Positions 9,390 through 17,500 of a stretch of 64,000 nt of DNA are shown here, one piece after another; positions within the stretch are counted from its first letter, which is position 1; the number at the start of each line of letters is the position of its first letter. The stretch comes from Brevundimonas sp. A19_0 (GTDB taxonomy: Bacteria > Pseudomonadota > Alphaproteobacteria > Caulobacterales > Caulobacteraceae): NCBI RefSeq assembly GCF_017744255.1, contig NZ_JAGHQP010000003.1:62001-126000 (forward strand), written 5' to 3'. The translations under genes and the position numbers were made by a program. The notes under the pieces were generated by a model, which was not told the DNA's origin, made no database searches, and saw nothing but the letters and a program-made list of their open reading frames with translations.

Positions 9390-9651
9390 GACCCCAACAG
9401 AGGGCCGCCGCAGGAATGTCTCCCGGACGTGGGGCAGCTGCTTCGAGCCGCCCCACCCTCCCTTTCAGGGCCCGGCCTGTCCGCTCACCCCCGGGACAGG
9501 CCTGAAATCGGAACGAACACCAAGGCGCTCCGTTTTCAGGGGAACCGTGTTCGCTCGGCCATGCTGACTGCTCACGCGCCGTCATGACCCCTGAAGGGTC
9601 GCCGGGCCGCGATCGCGGTTCACAAGCCACAGCAATCAGGAGACTGATGAT

Positions 9652-9984
9652 ATGTTGATCAAGATCATGACAGGCACGGCCTTTGCGGCCGTCTTACTGG
9701 CCGGCGCTGCGTCGGCGGGGAGTGCCCACGCCCAGTCCCAAACCGATGCCCAGGACCCGGGCCATCGGGCCGAAAGCCCTGAAGTTGTCGAGCGCGGCCC
9801 GAACGGGCAGGCCACCAAGGTGCGCGTCAACGGGGTCGTCTACCCGGTCTGCACCCGCGACGACGAGGACAGCTGCATCCAGCCGCGCGCGGCCCGGCTC
9901 GGCTGGGGCGATCGTCCCCTCGAGACCTGGCCCGGTGAACCCGCCAGTCGAATGCAGGACACTGCCGATCGGTCCGGGACCTGA
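9652..9984 (+). CDS. Small secreted hypothetical protein
   Basis: 110 aa. An AGGAG ribosome binding site stands about 10 bases before the ATG at 9652. A signal peptide is evident (AFAAVLLAGAASAGSAHAQ). The mature part contains a KVRVNGVVYPVC segment and a second Cys (DSCIQP), so a disulfide is possible. No known domain is recognised. It is the last intact gene before the integrative element. Confidence 0.6.
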   Translation: MLIKIMTGTAFAAVLLAGAASAGSAHAQSQTDAQDPGHRAESPEVVERGPNGQATKVRVNGVVYPVCTRDDEDSCIQPRAARLGWGDRPLETWPGEPASRMQDTADRSGT

Positions 9985-10060
9985 TCCGGATTAGCGCCAC
10001 GGATAGACCCGCAGTGACGCCCGCGCCTGATGACAGGCGCGGGCGCTGCGATTCTGCTTC

Positions 10061-10222
10061 TCAGCCCTGGCTCATCGCTGCAGAGCCAGCATCCTGCTGC
10101 TTCGCGACCGCCCGCTTCAGCACCTCGGCATAGCCGCCGGCGACTTCCATCCGCGCGCCTTCGGGCCGGGTGTGGAGGGCGCGGTGCAGGGTCGGCAGCT
10201 TCCAGCAGGGCACATGCATGAA
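10061..10222 (-). pseudogene. Displaced 3' end of fatty acid desaturase gene (53 codons)
   Basis: The leftward frame ending at the TGA at 10061 encodes a C-terminus that matches fatty acid desaturases: FMHVPCWKLPTLHRAL ... RMEVAGGY ... VL. It aligns with the end of the complete desaturase at 28929-29918 (FMWVNSYKLPALHKKL ... RMEIAPSY ... VL). Upstream of FM the similarity stops abruptly, at an 8-bp sequence (catgaaca) that is also found at the equivalent point of the other gene. This is best explained as the original 3' end of that desaturase, cut off when the serine-recombinase element inserted. Confidence 0.85.
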
Positions 10223-10224
10223 CA
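10217..10224. repeat. Left junction core (attL-type direct repeat)
   Basis: The octamer catgaaca is shared with 29055-29062. In the desaturase reading frame it covers the Phe-Met codons plus the two preceding bases, just after the third histidine box position. Confidence 0.8.
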
Positions 10225-10283
10225 TATCGCGCACGGCTACAACATAGCTTAACAATGGAGTTCCCGATGCGGGTTTCTCAGTT

Positions 10284-12011
10284 ATGCCGAACATTTACAG
10301 CTACGTGCGATTCTCGACGAAGGCTCAAGAAAAGGGTGCCTCGATTGAACGCCAGCGACAGGAAATCGACAAGGTCTGTGCTGAGCGCGGTTGGCTCATT
10401 CACGAGCAGATCGAAGACCTAGGCCGATCAGCCTGGAAGGGACATCATCTGAACGACGCGGCCGGGTTGGGTGATTTCGCTAACCGGGTCCGAACTGGAC
10501 TGATCCCCCGGGGCAGCACCCTCGTAATCGAGAATGTGGATCGGCTGAGCCGGGAGGAGCCAATCGACGTTTTGACGTGGATGGTCGAGCTGAACCGGCA
10601 CGGGCTCAACTTCTTCTTTGCGGAAGGAAGAACGCTATTCGATCACAGCACGCTCCGTGGCCAAGAGGCCGGTTGGCGGCTTTTCCAGCTGTGGGGAGGC
10701 AGCGAGAGAGCGAAGGGCGAGAGCGACCGAAAATCTGAGATCATGCGAAAGGCGTGGCGGAGAAAGCAGGAAGCCGCTGCCGAGCGCCGTGAGGTGATGA
10801 CTTCTCAGGCGCCGCTTTGGCTGGTCCTTCGCGAGGACCGCAGCGGGTTCCATGTCGATCAAGATCGAGCAGGCGTTGTGCGGGAGATTTACCAGCTGTG
10901 TGCGGATGGAGTTTCGATCCGCGGCATCGCCCGGATACTGAACAAGCGCGGGTGCAAGGCTTGGGGTCCACAAGGTACGGAATACGCTCGCGATGGCTGG
11001 AGCATGACGAGCATTCGTCGGCTCCTGACCGCTCCTCAAGTCGAAGGAGATTACGTCCCGAAGTCGGTGCAGGAAGGTCAGCCGACCCGCATCATCGGCT
11101 ACTATGATCGAATTGTAGATGCCGCGCTTGTCGCTCGCGCGCGAGAAGCGCTTGAGAGCCGGAAATCCGGTGTTCAGGGTTCAAACTCCAACAAGTTCAA
11201 TAACCTCTTCTCCGGACTCGTACGCTGCGGCAGATGCGGAGGGAAAATGGAATTCCGTAAGCCATGGGCTAGGGGAAACAACGGGCCAGAGACCCGGCGA
11301 GGATACTTCAACTGCCTAAACGCGTCGCTCAAGCGCGGCTGCGACGTGTCCGCCACCTATCGGTACGGAACTTTTGAGGACGCAGCCCTCAAGACGCTAC
11401 TAAGCCACGCTTTAAATGACGAGACGTTCCGCGATGGCGCCGAAGCGAGAGCTCGAGAAAATGACTTGGCAGAAGCCGAAAAGAACGTTCGGGATCTGCA
11501 GGCTCAGATTGATCGAGCGGTCGATTATCTGCTGACGAGCCCCAGCAGGGCAGTCAAAGGCCGCCTTGAGAAACTCGAAGGCGAATTGGCCGAGGCGGAG
11601 CGCGAGGTAATGGATGCCCGCATCGCCCTTCGTAAGACGGAAGGTGCCATCGGTCCCGGTGAAGCGCTGTGTCGGATCGCTGAGGTGCAGGAAGCGATCC
11701 ATAGCGAAGATGAAGAGGTCAGGAGGCTGGCCCGCGCGAAGGTAACGGCTGCGCTGAAAGGCATCGTGGATATGGTCATCTGCGACCCTGCCGATACCCA
11801 CGGAGGCCAGGTCAGACGAACGTTGACCGTTGTGTGCGTCGGGGGTGCCCAAAACTACAAGTTCGAGAATAAGGGCGGACTGATAGCGGAGGCTGGTGTG
11901 TTGGCCGACCTCGACAAGGGTTTAGGCCACGCCGAAGGCGTGGGTGCCGACGATCCGCGAACGAGGCGTCGTCTTGACGCGCTTCAGCGCAGGCCGAAAC
12001 AAACTGCCTGA
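10284..12011 (+). CDS. Large serine recombinase (site-specific integrase)
   Basis: 575 aa. The N-terminal resolvase domain starts YSYVRFSTKAQ with catalytic Ser11, and contains ENVDRLSRE near residue 83. A recombinase domain follows (residues about 175-290; VREIYQLCADGVSIRGIARILN). A zinc-ribbon domain has Cys315, Cys318, Cys344 and Cys353 (CGRCGG ... YFNC ... C), then a coiled-coil at about residues 380-450, as in phiC31-type integrases. The gene lies at the element end, 60 bp from the left junction, as is usual for these enzymes. It should catalyse insertion between short core sequences without long repeats, in agreement with the 8-bp repeat seen. Base composition is less GC-rich than the flanking chromosome. 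Confidence 0.95.
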   Translation: MPNIYSYVRFSTKAQEKGASIERQRQEIDKVCAERGWLIHEQIEDLGRSAWKGHHLNDAAGLGDFANRVRTGLIPRGSTLVIENVDRLSREEPIDVLTWMVELNRHGLNFFFAEGRTLFDHSTLRGQEAGWRLFQLWGGSERAKGESDRKSEIMRKAWRRKQEAAAERREVMTSQAPLWLVLREDRSGFHVDQDRAGVVREIYQLCADGVSIRGIARILNKRGCKAWGPQGTEYARDGWSMTSIRRLLTAPQVEGDYVPKSVQEGQPTRIIGYYDRIVDAALVARAREALESRKSGVQGSNSNKFNNLFSGLVRCGRCGGKMEFRKPWARGNNGPETRRGYFNCLNASLKRGCDVSATYRYGTFEDAALKTLLSHALNDETFRDGAEARARENDLAEAEKNVRDLQAQIDRAVDYLLTSPSRAVKGRLEKLEGELAEAEREVMDARIALRKTEGAIGPGEALCRIAEVQEAIHSEDEEVRRLARAKVTAALKGIVDMVICDPADTHGGQVRRTLTVVCVGGAQNYKFENKGGLIAEAGVLADLDKGLGHAEGVGADDPRTRRRLDALQRRPKQTA

Positions 12012-12024
12012 GGCCTGAGGGGCC

Positions 12025-12408
12025 CTACGAACCCTCAGAAGGGCCCTCAACAGTACGTAGGGCTACAACGCTCCCGACGAGCTTAACGGGCGCTGTGCGG
12101 GGCACGCTGGGGCGTTCCAGATCCCGTCGTAAATGCTGAAGGTAGGCTTCGCCCAGTGCCTCATGGTTCGGGCCATTGGATGCGACTAAGGCCGCAAAGA
12201 CCGGGTAACGCTCCCAAGTCCGGTGGCTTCGATCGATCAGGTCAACCAAGTGACGGATCAGCTTAAGTCGTTCGTCCGCAAGCCAGATGACGTTGCCCAG
12301 ATTTCCCGTCGAGGACTCATCGTCATCTGACGCGTCATTCAGTAGGGCATTGACCCAAACCTCTGCATGAAGGCGACCTGCAGGGCCGGGGAGGATTTCG
12401 GCGCGCAC
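12025..12408 (-). CDS. Hypothetical protein, start uncertain
   Basis: The leftward frame ending at 12025 encodes a plausible helical protein (ALLNDASDDDESSTG, then IWLADERLKLIRHLVDLIDR and LGEAYLQHLRRDL). The only usual start I see after the end of the upstream exonuclease is the GTG at 12408, giving 127 aa. Sequence that also looks protein-like (YSSAAWDLAFKQ) precedes it, so translation may start earlier at a rare codon overlapping the exonuclease stop at 12452, or the two genes may once have been fused. No family is recognised. Confidence 0.5.
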   Translation of the reverse strand: MRAEILPGPAGRLHAEVWVNALLNDASDDDESSTGNLGNVIWLADERLKLIRHLVDLIDRSHRTWERYPVFAALVASNGPNHEALGEAYLQHLRRDLERPSVPRTAPVKLVGSVVALRTVEGPSEGS

Positions 12409-12451
12409 CTGCTTGAACGCCAGGTCCCACGCGGCGCTGCTATAGCGGACT

Positions 12452-13225
12452 TTATTCAGGGGCGCTCCCCAACGATGGGCCAGCGACCCGGGCCGATCCC
12501 GAGAATGGTGCGAGGTGCGGTCTGTCGACAGACCTGATGTCGATGAAATCTGTGAGGTTCCGCTCGCTCTGAGCGTGGGCACTGGGTGCCAGCGTGCCCC
12601 GCATAAGTTCGTAGCGGAGCCAAACCCGATACGTGTTGACCACGTCGGTCTCACAGTAGTCCGCGACCTCCTGAATGCGCCCCGTCGCGACGTACTCGGC
12701 CACCTTAGAGCCATCGACACCGTCAGGCTTTCCGGGAAGCCCGAGGATGCGCGAGAGTTCGTCCAGCTTGCACTTGCCCTGGCTGGTGAAGCTCGCGAGG
12801 ACATCGCAGAGGTCCACGGCGTCGTCGGAATACCGCTTGAAATAGCCCCTCGTGTATAGGCCCTGCACCGACAGTTGATTGACCATGGCCCGGTAGCGCA
12901 GCACCGGCAGGTCGAAGCCGCTTCCGTTGAACGATACGAGGCAAGGCCGCAGTTCATTCAGGCGATCGGCAAAACTCGAGATCAGATCGGCTTCACTGCG
13001 GTCTCCGATGTGCGGGGCTCCGAGCGATCGTACGATCCAGCCGTCCTCGCTGCTCTCCGCGATCAAGGCGCCGATGCAGGCGATCCGATGCAGCGGAAGC
13101 TTGCAGAACTTCTCGCCGACGATCTCCTGAGCCTGAACCGCGTCGTGGGGGTCCACGCCGTGGACGCGAGACACAGCCTCCAGATCGGGAATGGTCTCAA
13201 GATCGAATACGACGACGTGGGCCAT
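12452..13225 (-). CDS. Predicted 3'-5' exonuclease, PolB-like DEDD family
   Basis: 257 aa from the ATG at 13225, chosen because it places the first exonuclease motif directly at the N-terminus (VVVFDLETIPD, Asp8 and Glu10). The second motif is visible as LVSFNGSGFDLPVLRYR and the third as VADYCETDVVNTYRVW. This is the arrangement of the stand-alone 3'-5' exonucleases related to the PolB proofreading domain. It should degrade single-stranded DNA or RNA ends. Its position after the integrase on the opposite strand, beside a DUF6641-like gene, suggests a role in element replication, repair or defence; this is inference. Confidence 0.85.
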   Translation of the reverse strand: MAHVVVFDLETIPDLEAVSRVHGVDPHDAVQAQEIVGEKFCKLPLHRIACIGALIAESSEDGWIVRSLGAPHIGDRSEADLISSFADRLNELRPCLVSFNGSGFDLPVLRYRAMVNQLSVQGLYTRGYFKRYSDDAVDLCDVLASFTSQGKCKLDELSRILGLPGKPDGVDGSKVAEYVATGRIQEVADYCETDVVNTYRVWLRYELMRGTLAPSAHAQSERNLTDFIDIRSVDRPHLAPFSGSARVAGPSLGSAPE

Positions 13226-13286
13226 GAGACCTCGCTGGTGCGAAAGGGTGATGGGCGGCAATGCCGCCCATCGGTTCTGGCACAGC

Positions 13287-13748
13287 TTAGCCCGCCTTCT
13301 GGGCCTTCGCCGTCTTTATCGTCGCGGCCCGCGACTGAGCGGCAGCGGCCACGGCAGCATCGAACTCACCGGCGCGGACTGCCTCTTCCAGCGTGTCGAT
13401 GATCGGACCGATGCCCGCGAGGTCCTCGGCTTCGACGGAGGTCATGCCCCTGGCAAGTTCCAAGGGGCGGCCGCCGTAGCGGAGTTGGAAATAGACCTTG
13501 CCGCCGTCGCCGCTGAACCAGCCCTTGCGGACGGAGCGCGGGACTTCGACGCGCGTCCGGTTCCCGGCTTCGTCCGTCTTAGTGACAGTGCGGACGACCG
13601 CATAGGACTTCCCCGCGATGGTGGCTTCGACCAGCGCTCGCTGTTCAGCGAGATAACCACGCAGCTTTTCGCGGTTGCGCTCTTTCGGGCTGGCCGGCTG
13701 ATTTTGCGGCTTCGCAGCGGACAGTTTCAGGGATTTCAGAAGGGACAT
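13287..13748 (-). CDS. DUF6641-like hypothetical protein
   Basis: 153 aa from the ATG at 13748. It starts MSLLKSLKLSAAKPQ, followed by a charged helix (SPKERNREKLRGYLAEQ), a beta-rich middle (SYAVVRTVTKTDEAGN; KVYFQLRYGGRPLEL) and an Ala-rich helical C-terminus. I recall this pattern from the DUF6641 family found on plasmids and integrative elements of alphaproteobacteria, but could not check it. It is 61 bp upstream of the exonuclease gene in the same direction, likely one transcript. Function unknown. Confidence 0.65.
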   Translation of the reverse strand: MSLLKSLKLSAAKPQNQPASPKERNREKLRGYLAEQRALVEATIAGKSYAVVRTVTKTDEAGNRTRVEVPRSVRKGWFSGDGGKVYFQLRYGGRPLELARGMTSVEAEDLAGIGPIIDTLEEAVRAGEFDAAVAAAAQSRAATIKTAKAQKAG

Positions 13749-14092
13749 GAACACCTCGCTCTGGGGTTGTCGATGTCGCCGCTCTAATGCCGTCGTCCAG
13801 ATATGCGACCAGAGACTGACCCGAAAATAATTCGAGCGTCACCACCATAGTTTTAGGGGATGAAAGTTGGTCTGGGATCGCGGGATTTTCGCCTCGTGAT
13901 AAAGTCCGGTCGAGCCCTGATCTTCATTCTGCGCTCATCTCAGGGGGCGAGCCCGAGATGGCGGTAAGCGCCACAAGCGGCCATCGGCTCACTGCCAGAC
14001 AGCGGACCTTAGGGAGGTCGAGTTACACTCCCCCTCCGCCTGTGGGGCTTTCCGGATTGCCCGTGTGTTGCGCTTGCTCTAAGCCGATCCAC
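13749..14092. other. Intergenic region between divergent element genes
   Basis: About 340 bp without a convincing gene. It must hold the promoters for the leftward DUF6641-exonuclease genes and the rightward metal-efflux operon. The one clear structure is the imperfect dyad at 14013-14037. Confidence 0.5.
14013..14037. promoter_or_regulatory. Imperfect dyad, possible metal-operon operator
   Basis: GGAGG and GAGT on the left mirror ACTC and CCTCC on the right around a TAC centre, a 25-bp dyad with two unpaired positions. It stands 56 bp before the assumed start of the His-rich protein at the head of the efflux operon. Length and position would suit a MerR- or ArsR-type regulator, but no such regulator is encoded in the element, so the binding protein would have to be chromosomal. 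Assignment is speculative. Confidence 0.35.
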
Positions 14093-14476
14093 GTGTCGCG
14101 GTTCTCGTTCCGAGCTGTCCGCCTGATCCTGGCGGTGATCGTCGCCGTCGCTGTGGGAGTGCCCGCCGCGATGTGGGACTCCCATGCTGTCGCGCACGAG
14201 TTCTCGGCGGCCGATGTGGTTGGGCAACATCATCACCATAGCGATGATGGCCGGATCATCATCGACCACGACCACGACCAGGGCGGCAACGACGAGGAAC
14301 GCGATCCCGGCCACGAACACGGCCCGGTCCCGCAGGTCGTCGCCGATGGCGCAACGGTCAGCGTCGTGACGCTGTCGCCCCCTGCCGGAAGATCGCTGCC
14401 GACGGACCTGGTGCAGCGCCCGACGCCGCCGGGTCGCCCTCTCGATCCCGACCGACGACCCCCACGAACCGTCTGA
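14093..14476 (+). CDS. His-rich metal-operon leader protein
   Basis: The frame is open from 13958; the GTG at 14093 is preferred because it directly precedes a signal-anchor-like segment (FRAVRLILAVIVAVAVGVPAA), giving 127 aa. The exported part contains HHHH, then DHDHD and HEHG clusters followed by a Pro-rich tail. Small His-rich proteins of this kind precede czc- and cop-type efflux genes and are thought to bind metal in the periplasm. The TolC-family gene follows after about 60 bp. The real start remains uncertain; the ATG at 13958 would give 172 aa. Confidence 0.6.
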   Translation: MSRFSFRAVRLILAVIVAVAVGVPAAMWDSHAVAHEFSAADVVGQHHHHSDDGRIIIDHDHDQGGNDEERDPGHEHGPVPQVVADGATVSVVTLSPPAGRSLPTDLVQRPTPPGRPLDPDRRPPRTV

Positions 14477-14537
14477 ACGTCGGTGGCCCGCCCGCGCCTT
14501 CCGCGCGGCGGTCAATGTCGTTTGAACGGAGCCTGGA

Positions 14538-15770
14538 ATGTCTTCCCTCATCTGGTCGGGTCGCCTTGTCGGCGCGACGATCCCAATGGCGGCGAGCCTG
14601 CTCGCACTGCCTGTGCACGCGCAGAGCCAGGCCGCCCCGCAGCCGATAACTCAGGACGAGGCGGTCAGCCGCGCCCTGGCCGTGCCAGACTGGCGGGCGG
14701 CAGGCGAGGGACGTCGCGACGCCGCACGGGCCGAAGCGGATGGCGTGCGTCGGTTCGACAACCCCTCCCTTGAGGTTCGACGCGGTTCGGTCAGCGGCCC
14801 CGGCGAGGACGAGACCGAGTGGGAAGCCGAAGTGGTGCAGAGCCTTGACCTGACCGGACGGCGCGCCTCGTTGCGACGGGCGGCGGAGGCCGAAGCCGAC
14901 GCTGTAGACCTGGAAGTGCGACGCGCCGATCAGGAACGGGTCGCGGCTGTTCGGCGGGCCTGGGTCGAGTGCGCGGTCGCCTCGCGCAAGGCCGACCTGA
15001 GCCGACGCTTCTCCGCCCGCCTCGCGGCTGTGGAACGCATTGTCAGCGAAAGAACCGACGCCGGGGACGTCGCCATCTACGATCTCCGCCGCATGCGGGT
15101 GGAGGCGCGCACGGCCGAGGCCGAGGCGGCCATTCTGGAAGCCGAGGTGGGCGCCGCCTGCGCCGGTCTGTCGGCGCTGACGGATACGACGGGCGCGAGA
15201 GCGGCTGGCCCGCTGCTGGCCCCCATGCCGGCTGAGGCCGTCGTCGCGGATCGCCCCGACCTCAGGGCTGGTGAACGCCGTGCGGAAGCGGCGCGTCAGC
15301 AGGTCCGCGCCGCCGACCGTAGCCGTCTGCCTGAGCTGGAATTCGGCCTCGGCTGGAAGCGTCTGGAGACTATGGGCATCGAGGCGGACGGGCCGCAATT
15401 TAGCGTGGGACTCACGCTGCCGCTCTTCGACAATGGATCGGCGCGCGCGCGCCAGGCCCGCGCCGAAGAGCGGGCTGCCGCCGCAGAACTTGCGTTGGAC
15501 CGCCGCACCGTCGACGGCGAGATCGCTGCGGCCGCCGCCCGCGTCGATGGACTCCTTGCCGCCCTGACCGCCGCCATCGAGACCCACGACGACGCCCAGC
15601 GCCTGGGGGCCGCCGCGCAGACCGCCTATGAGGCGGGCGAGGGCGACGTCACGGAATTGGTCGACGCCTATCGCGCCGCCCATGCCGCCGACCTTTTCAT
15701 CACCGAGCTGACGGGACGCGCCAACCTGGCCGTGATCGAACTCGACCTCGCCCGAGGAGGGCAACCATGA
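14538..15770 (+). CDS. TolC-family outer membrane factor of the metal efflux system (CzcC-like)
   Basis: 410 aa with a signal peptide (IPMAASLLALPVHAQ). Long Ala/Arg/Glu-rich helices in two halves are typical of the outer membrane efflux protein family, with the repeated element near LEFGLGWKRLE and PLFDNGSARARQARAEE. It would form the outer membrane channel that completes the RND pump encoded downstream. The stop overlaps the ATG of the next gene by 4 bp (ATGA). A second TolC-family gene, near 61 kb, is chromosomal and unrelated in context. Confidence 0.85.
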   Translation: MSSLIWSGRLVGATIPMAASLLALPVHAQSQAAPQPITQDEAVSRALAVPDWRAAGEGRRDAARAEADGVRRFDNPSLEVRRGSVSGPGEDETEWEAEVVQSLDLTGRRASLRRAAEAEADAVDLEVRRADQERVAAVRRAWVECAVASRKADLSRRFSARLAAVERIVSERTDAGDVAIYDLRRMRVEARTAEAEAAILEAEVGAACAGLSALTDTTGARAAGPLLAPMPAEAVVADRPDLRAGERRAEAARQQVRAADRSRLPELEFGLGWKRLETMGIEADGPQFSVGLTLPLFDNGSARARQARAEERAAAAELALDRRTVDGEIAAAAARVDGLLAALTAAIETHDDAQRLGAAAQTAYEAGEGDVTELVDAYRAAHAADLFITELTGRANLAVIELDLARGGQP

Positions 15771-15976
15771 AGACCCTGACTTTCACCGCCGCCACGCTGG
15801 TCCTGATGCTGGCCGCCTGTTCGCCGTCCGCCGAGACAGAAGACACGTCCGCCGCAACCGAGACCGCCGCGACGGCTCCGGCTGCGGAGCCGTCCCATGC
15901 CGACGACGACGCCGCCGAACCGGCCGCTGACGATCACTCCCACGAAGGCCCGGACGCGGCCCACGCTCCGCACTGA
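15767..15976 (+). CDS. Small acidic His-containing lipoprotein
   Basis: 69 aa. A lipoprotein signal ends in LAAC at Cys18, and the mature part is almost only Ala, Glu, Asp, Thr and His (HADDDAAEP ... DDHSHEGPDAAHAPH). It is translationally coupled to the outer membrane factor and is followed 13 bp later by the adaptor gene. Composition suggests a periplasmic metal-binding buffer for the pump; no domain is recognised. Confidence 0.65.
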   Translation: MKTLTFTAATLVLMLAACSPSAETEDTSAATETAATAPAAEPSHADDDAAEPAADDHSHEGPDAAHAPH

Positions 15977-15989
15977 AGAGACTGAAACG

Positions 15990-17492
15990 ATGAAGTCGAT
16001 GCTCCCCGCCCTCGCGGCGCTCGTTCTCCTCTCCGCCTGCTCCGGTGACGGCCAGGAGGCCGCCGAGGCGCATGCGGCGGGGAGCGTCACCGTCACCCAC
16101 TATTCCCCGGCGACCGAACTGTTCGTCGAGTATCGCCCGCTGGTGCTGGATCGCCGTCGCCGGTTCGACGCCCATCTCAGCCGGGTCTCCGATTATCGCG
16201 CCGTCGCCGAAGGCCGTCTGACGGTCGAGCTGGTCTGGCCTGACGGTCATGTCGATGCTGCGACCGCCCCCGTCTCCGACACGCCGGGTATCTTCCGCCC
16301 TCTGCTCCGGGCCACCCGCACAGGGCAGGCGCGGCTTCGCTTCCGCCATGTCGGCGAACGAGGCGAAAGCGTCCATGATCTGGGCCTGGTCACCGTCCAT
16401 CGCACCAGCGAGGAGGCCGCCAAGGCCGCGCCCCCTCATGAGGAAAACCCCAATCGCATCGCCTTCCCCAAGGAAGCCCAGTGGAAGGTGCCCTTCGCTA
16501 CCCGGCCCGTTGGTGACGGCCTGATCAATCGCACACTGCCAGTCACCGTCGATGTCCGTATTGCGCCGGACGCCGAGGCGATCATTTCCGCACCCGTCAC
16601 CGGCGTGATCCGCACCGGCTCGACCGTTCCGGCCACCGGCATGCCGGTGCGCGCCGGACAAACCTTGGCGAGCATCAGCGCCCAGTTGGGCGGGGGAGAG
16701 GACGTGGCCTCCCTGGATCTTGAGATTTCGCAAGCGCGTATTGAGCTGGATGCCGCTCGCCGGGAGGTCGCGCGGATGACGCGGCTGGTCGAGGCCGAAG
16801 CAGCACCCCAGAGACGGTTGGACGAAGCGCGCACCACCGAACGTCTGGCGGCGGCTCGCCTCCAGGCCGCCCAACGCCGTCGAGCCTCGCTCGCGGGTGG
16901 GGGACCGGGGGTGCCGGTGGTCGCGCCCATTTCGGGTCGCATCCTGCGATCCACACTCGTTCGCGGCGCGTCGGTGGAGGCCGGGACCGAGCTGATGCGG
17001 ATCGGCGATCCCAACCGCCTGTGGCTCGTGGCGCGTGTGCCGGAGGCGCAGGCGTCCGGACTGACCACGGCCTTGGGTCTCGACGTGATGGTGGAGGGGC
17101 GGCGTCTGGATCTCCCCGGTCTGCGCCGCGTCACCAACGTGGGCTTTGTAGATCCCGAGTCCCGCACGTCCGAGATTATCTTCGCCTACGACGGCTCGGC
17201 GGTTCGCCCCGGCCAGCGCGTGCAGGGTCGTCTTTCGGTCGGCGAAGGTCGGCGCGGTTTGAGTGTCCCGGCCTCGGCCATTCTCAACGAAAGCGGACAG
17301 GACGTGGTCTATGTCCAGGTCGAGGGCGAGGCGTTCGAGCGTCGGATCGTCACCGTGGGGGAACGCAGCGGCGACCGGGTGGCGGTGACGGGCGACCTTC
17401 GCGCCGGAGAGCGGGTGGTCTCGACCGGAGCCTCCATCGTCCGAGCGGCGGCGGCGACGCCTGACGCCTTCGGCCACGGCCACGCACACTGA
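15990..17492 (+). CDS. RND efflux periplasmic adaptor subunit (CzcB-like)
   Basis: 500 aa from the ATG at 15990, which gives a lipoprotein signal ending in LSAC. After an N-terminal beta-rich domain of about 130 residues comes the usual adaptor layout: barrel-sandwich halves (ISAPVTGVIRTG; VVAPISGRILRS) flanking a helical hairpin (about residues 240-305), then beta-barrel and membrane-proximal domains. The C-terminus ends GHGHAH, a possible metal site. It should link the RND permease to the TolC-type channel. The adaptor stop is 8 bp before the permease ATG. Confidence 0.88.
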   Translation: MKSMLPALAALVLLSACSGDGQEAAEAHAAGSVTVTHYSPATELFVEYRPLVLDRRRRFDAHLSRVSDYRAVAEGRLTVELVWPDGHVDAATAPVSDTPGIFRPLLRATRTGQARLRFRHVGERGESVHDLGLVTVHRTSEEAAKAAPPHEENPNRIAFPKEAQWKVPFATRPVGDGLINRTLPVTVDVRIAPDAEAIISAPVTGVIRTGSTVPATGMPVRAGQTLASISAQLGGGEDVASLDLEISQARIELDAARREVARMTRLVEAEAAPQRRLDEARTTERLAAARLQAAQRRRASLAGGGPGVPVVAPISGRILRSTLVRGASVEAGTELMRIGDPNRLWLVARVPEAQASGLTTALGLDVMVEGRRLDLPGLRRVTNVGFVDPESRTSEIIFAYDGSAVRPGQRVQGRLSVGEGRRGLSVPASAILNESGQDVVYVQVEGEAFERRIVTVGERSGDRVAVTGDLRAGERVVSTGASIVRAAAATPDAFGHGHAH

Positions 17493-17500
17493 GGCCCGGC

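Noticed and set aside
13746..13753. Third copy of the junction octamer catgaaca
   Set aside because: It overlaps the start codon of the DUF6641-like gene; one or two extra copies of an 8-mer are expected by chance in 64 kb and no boundary is seen here.
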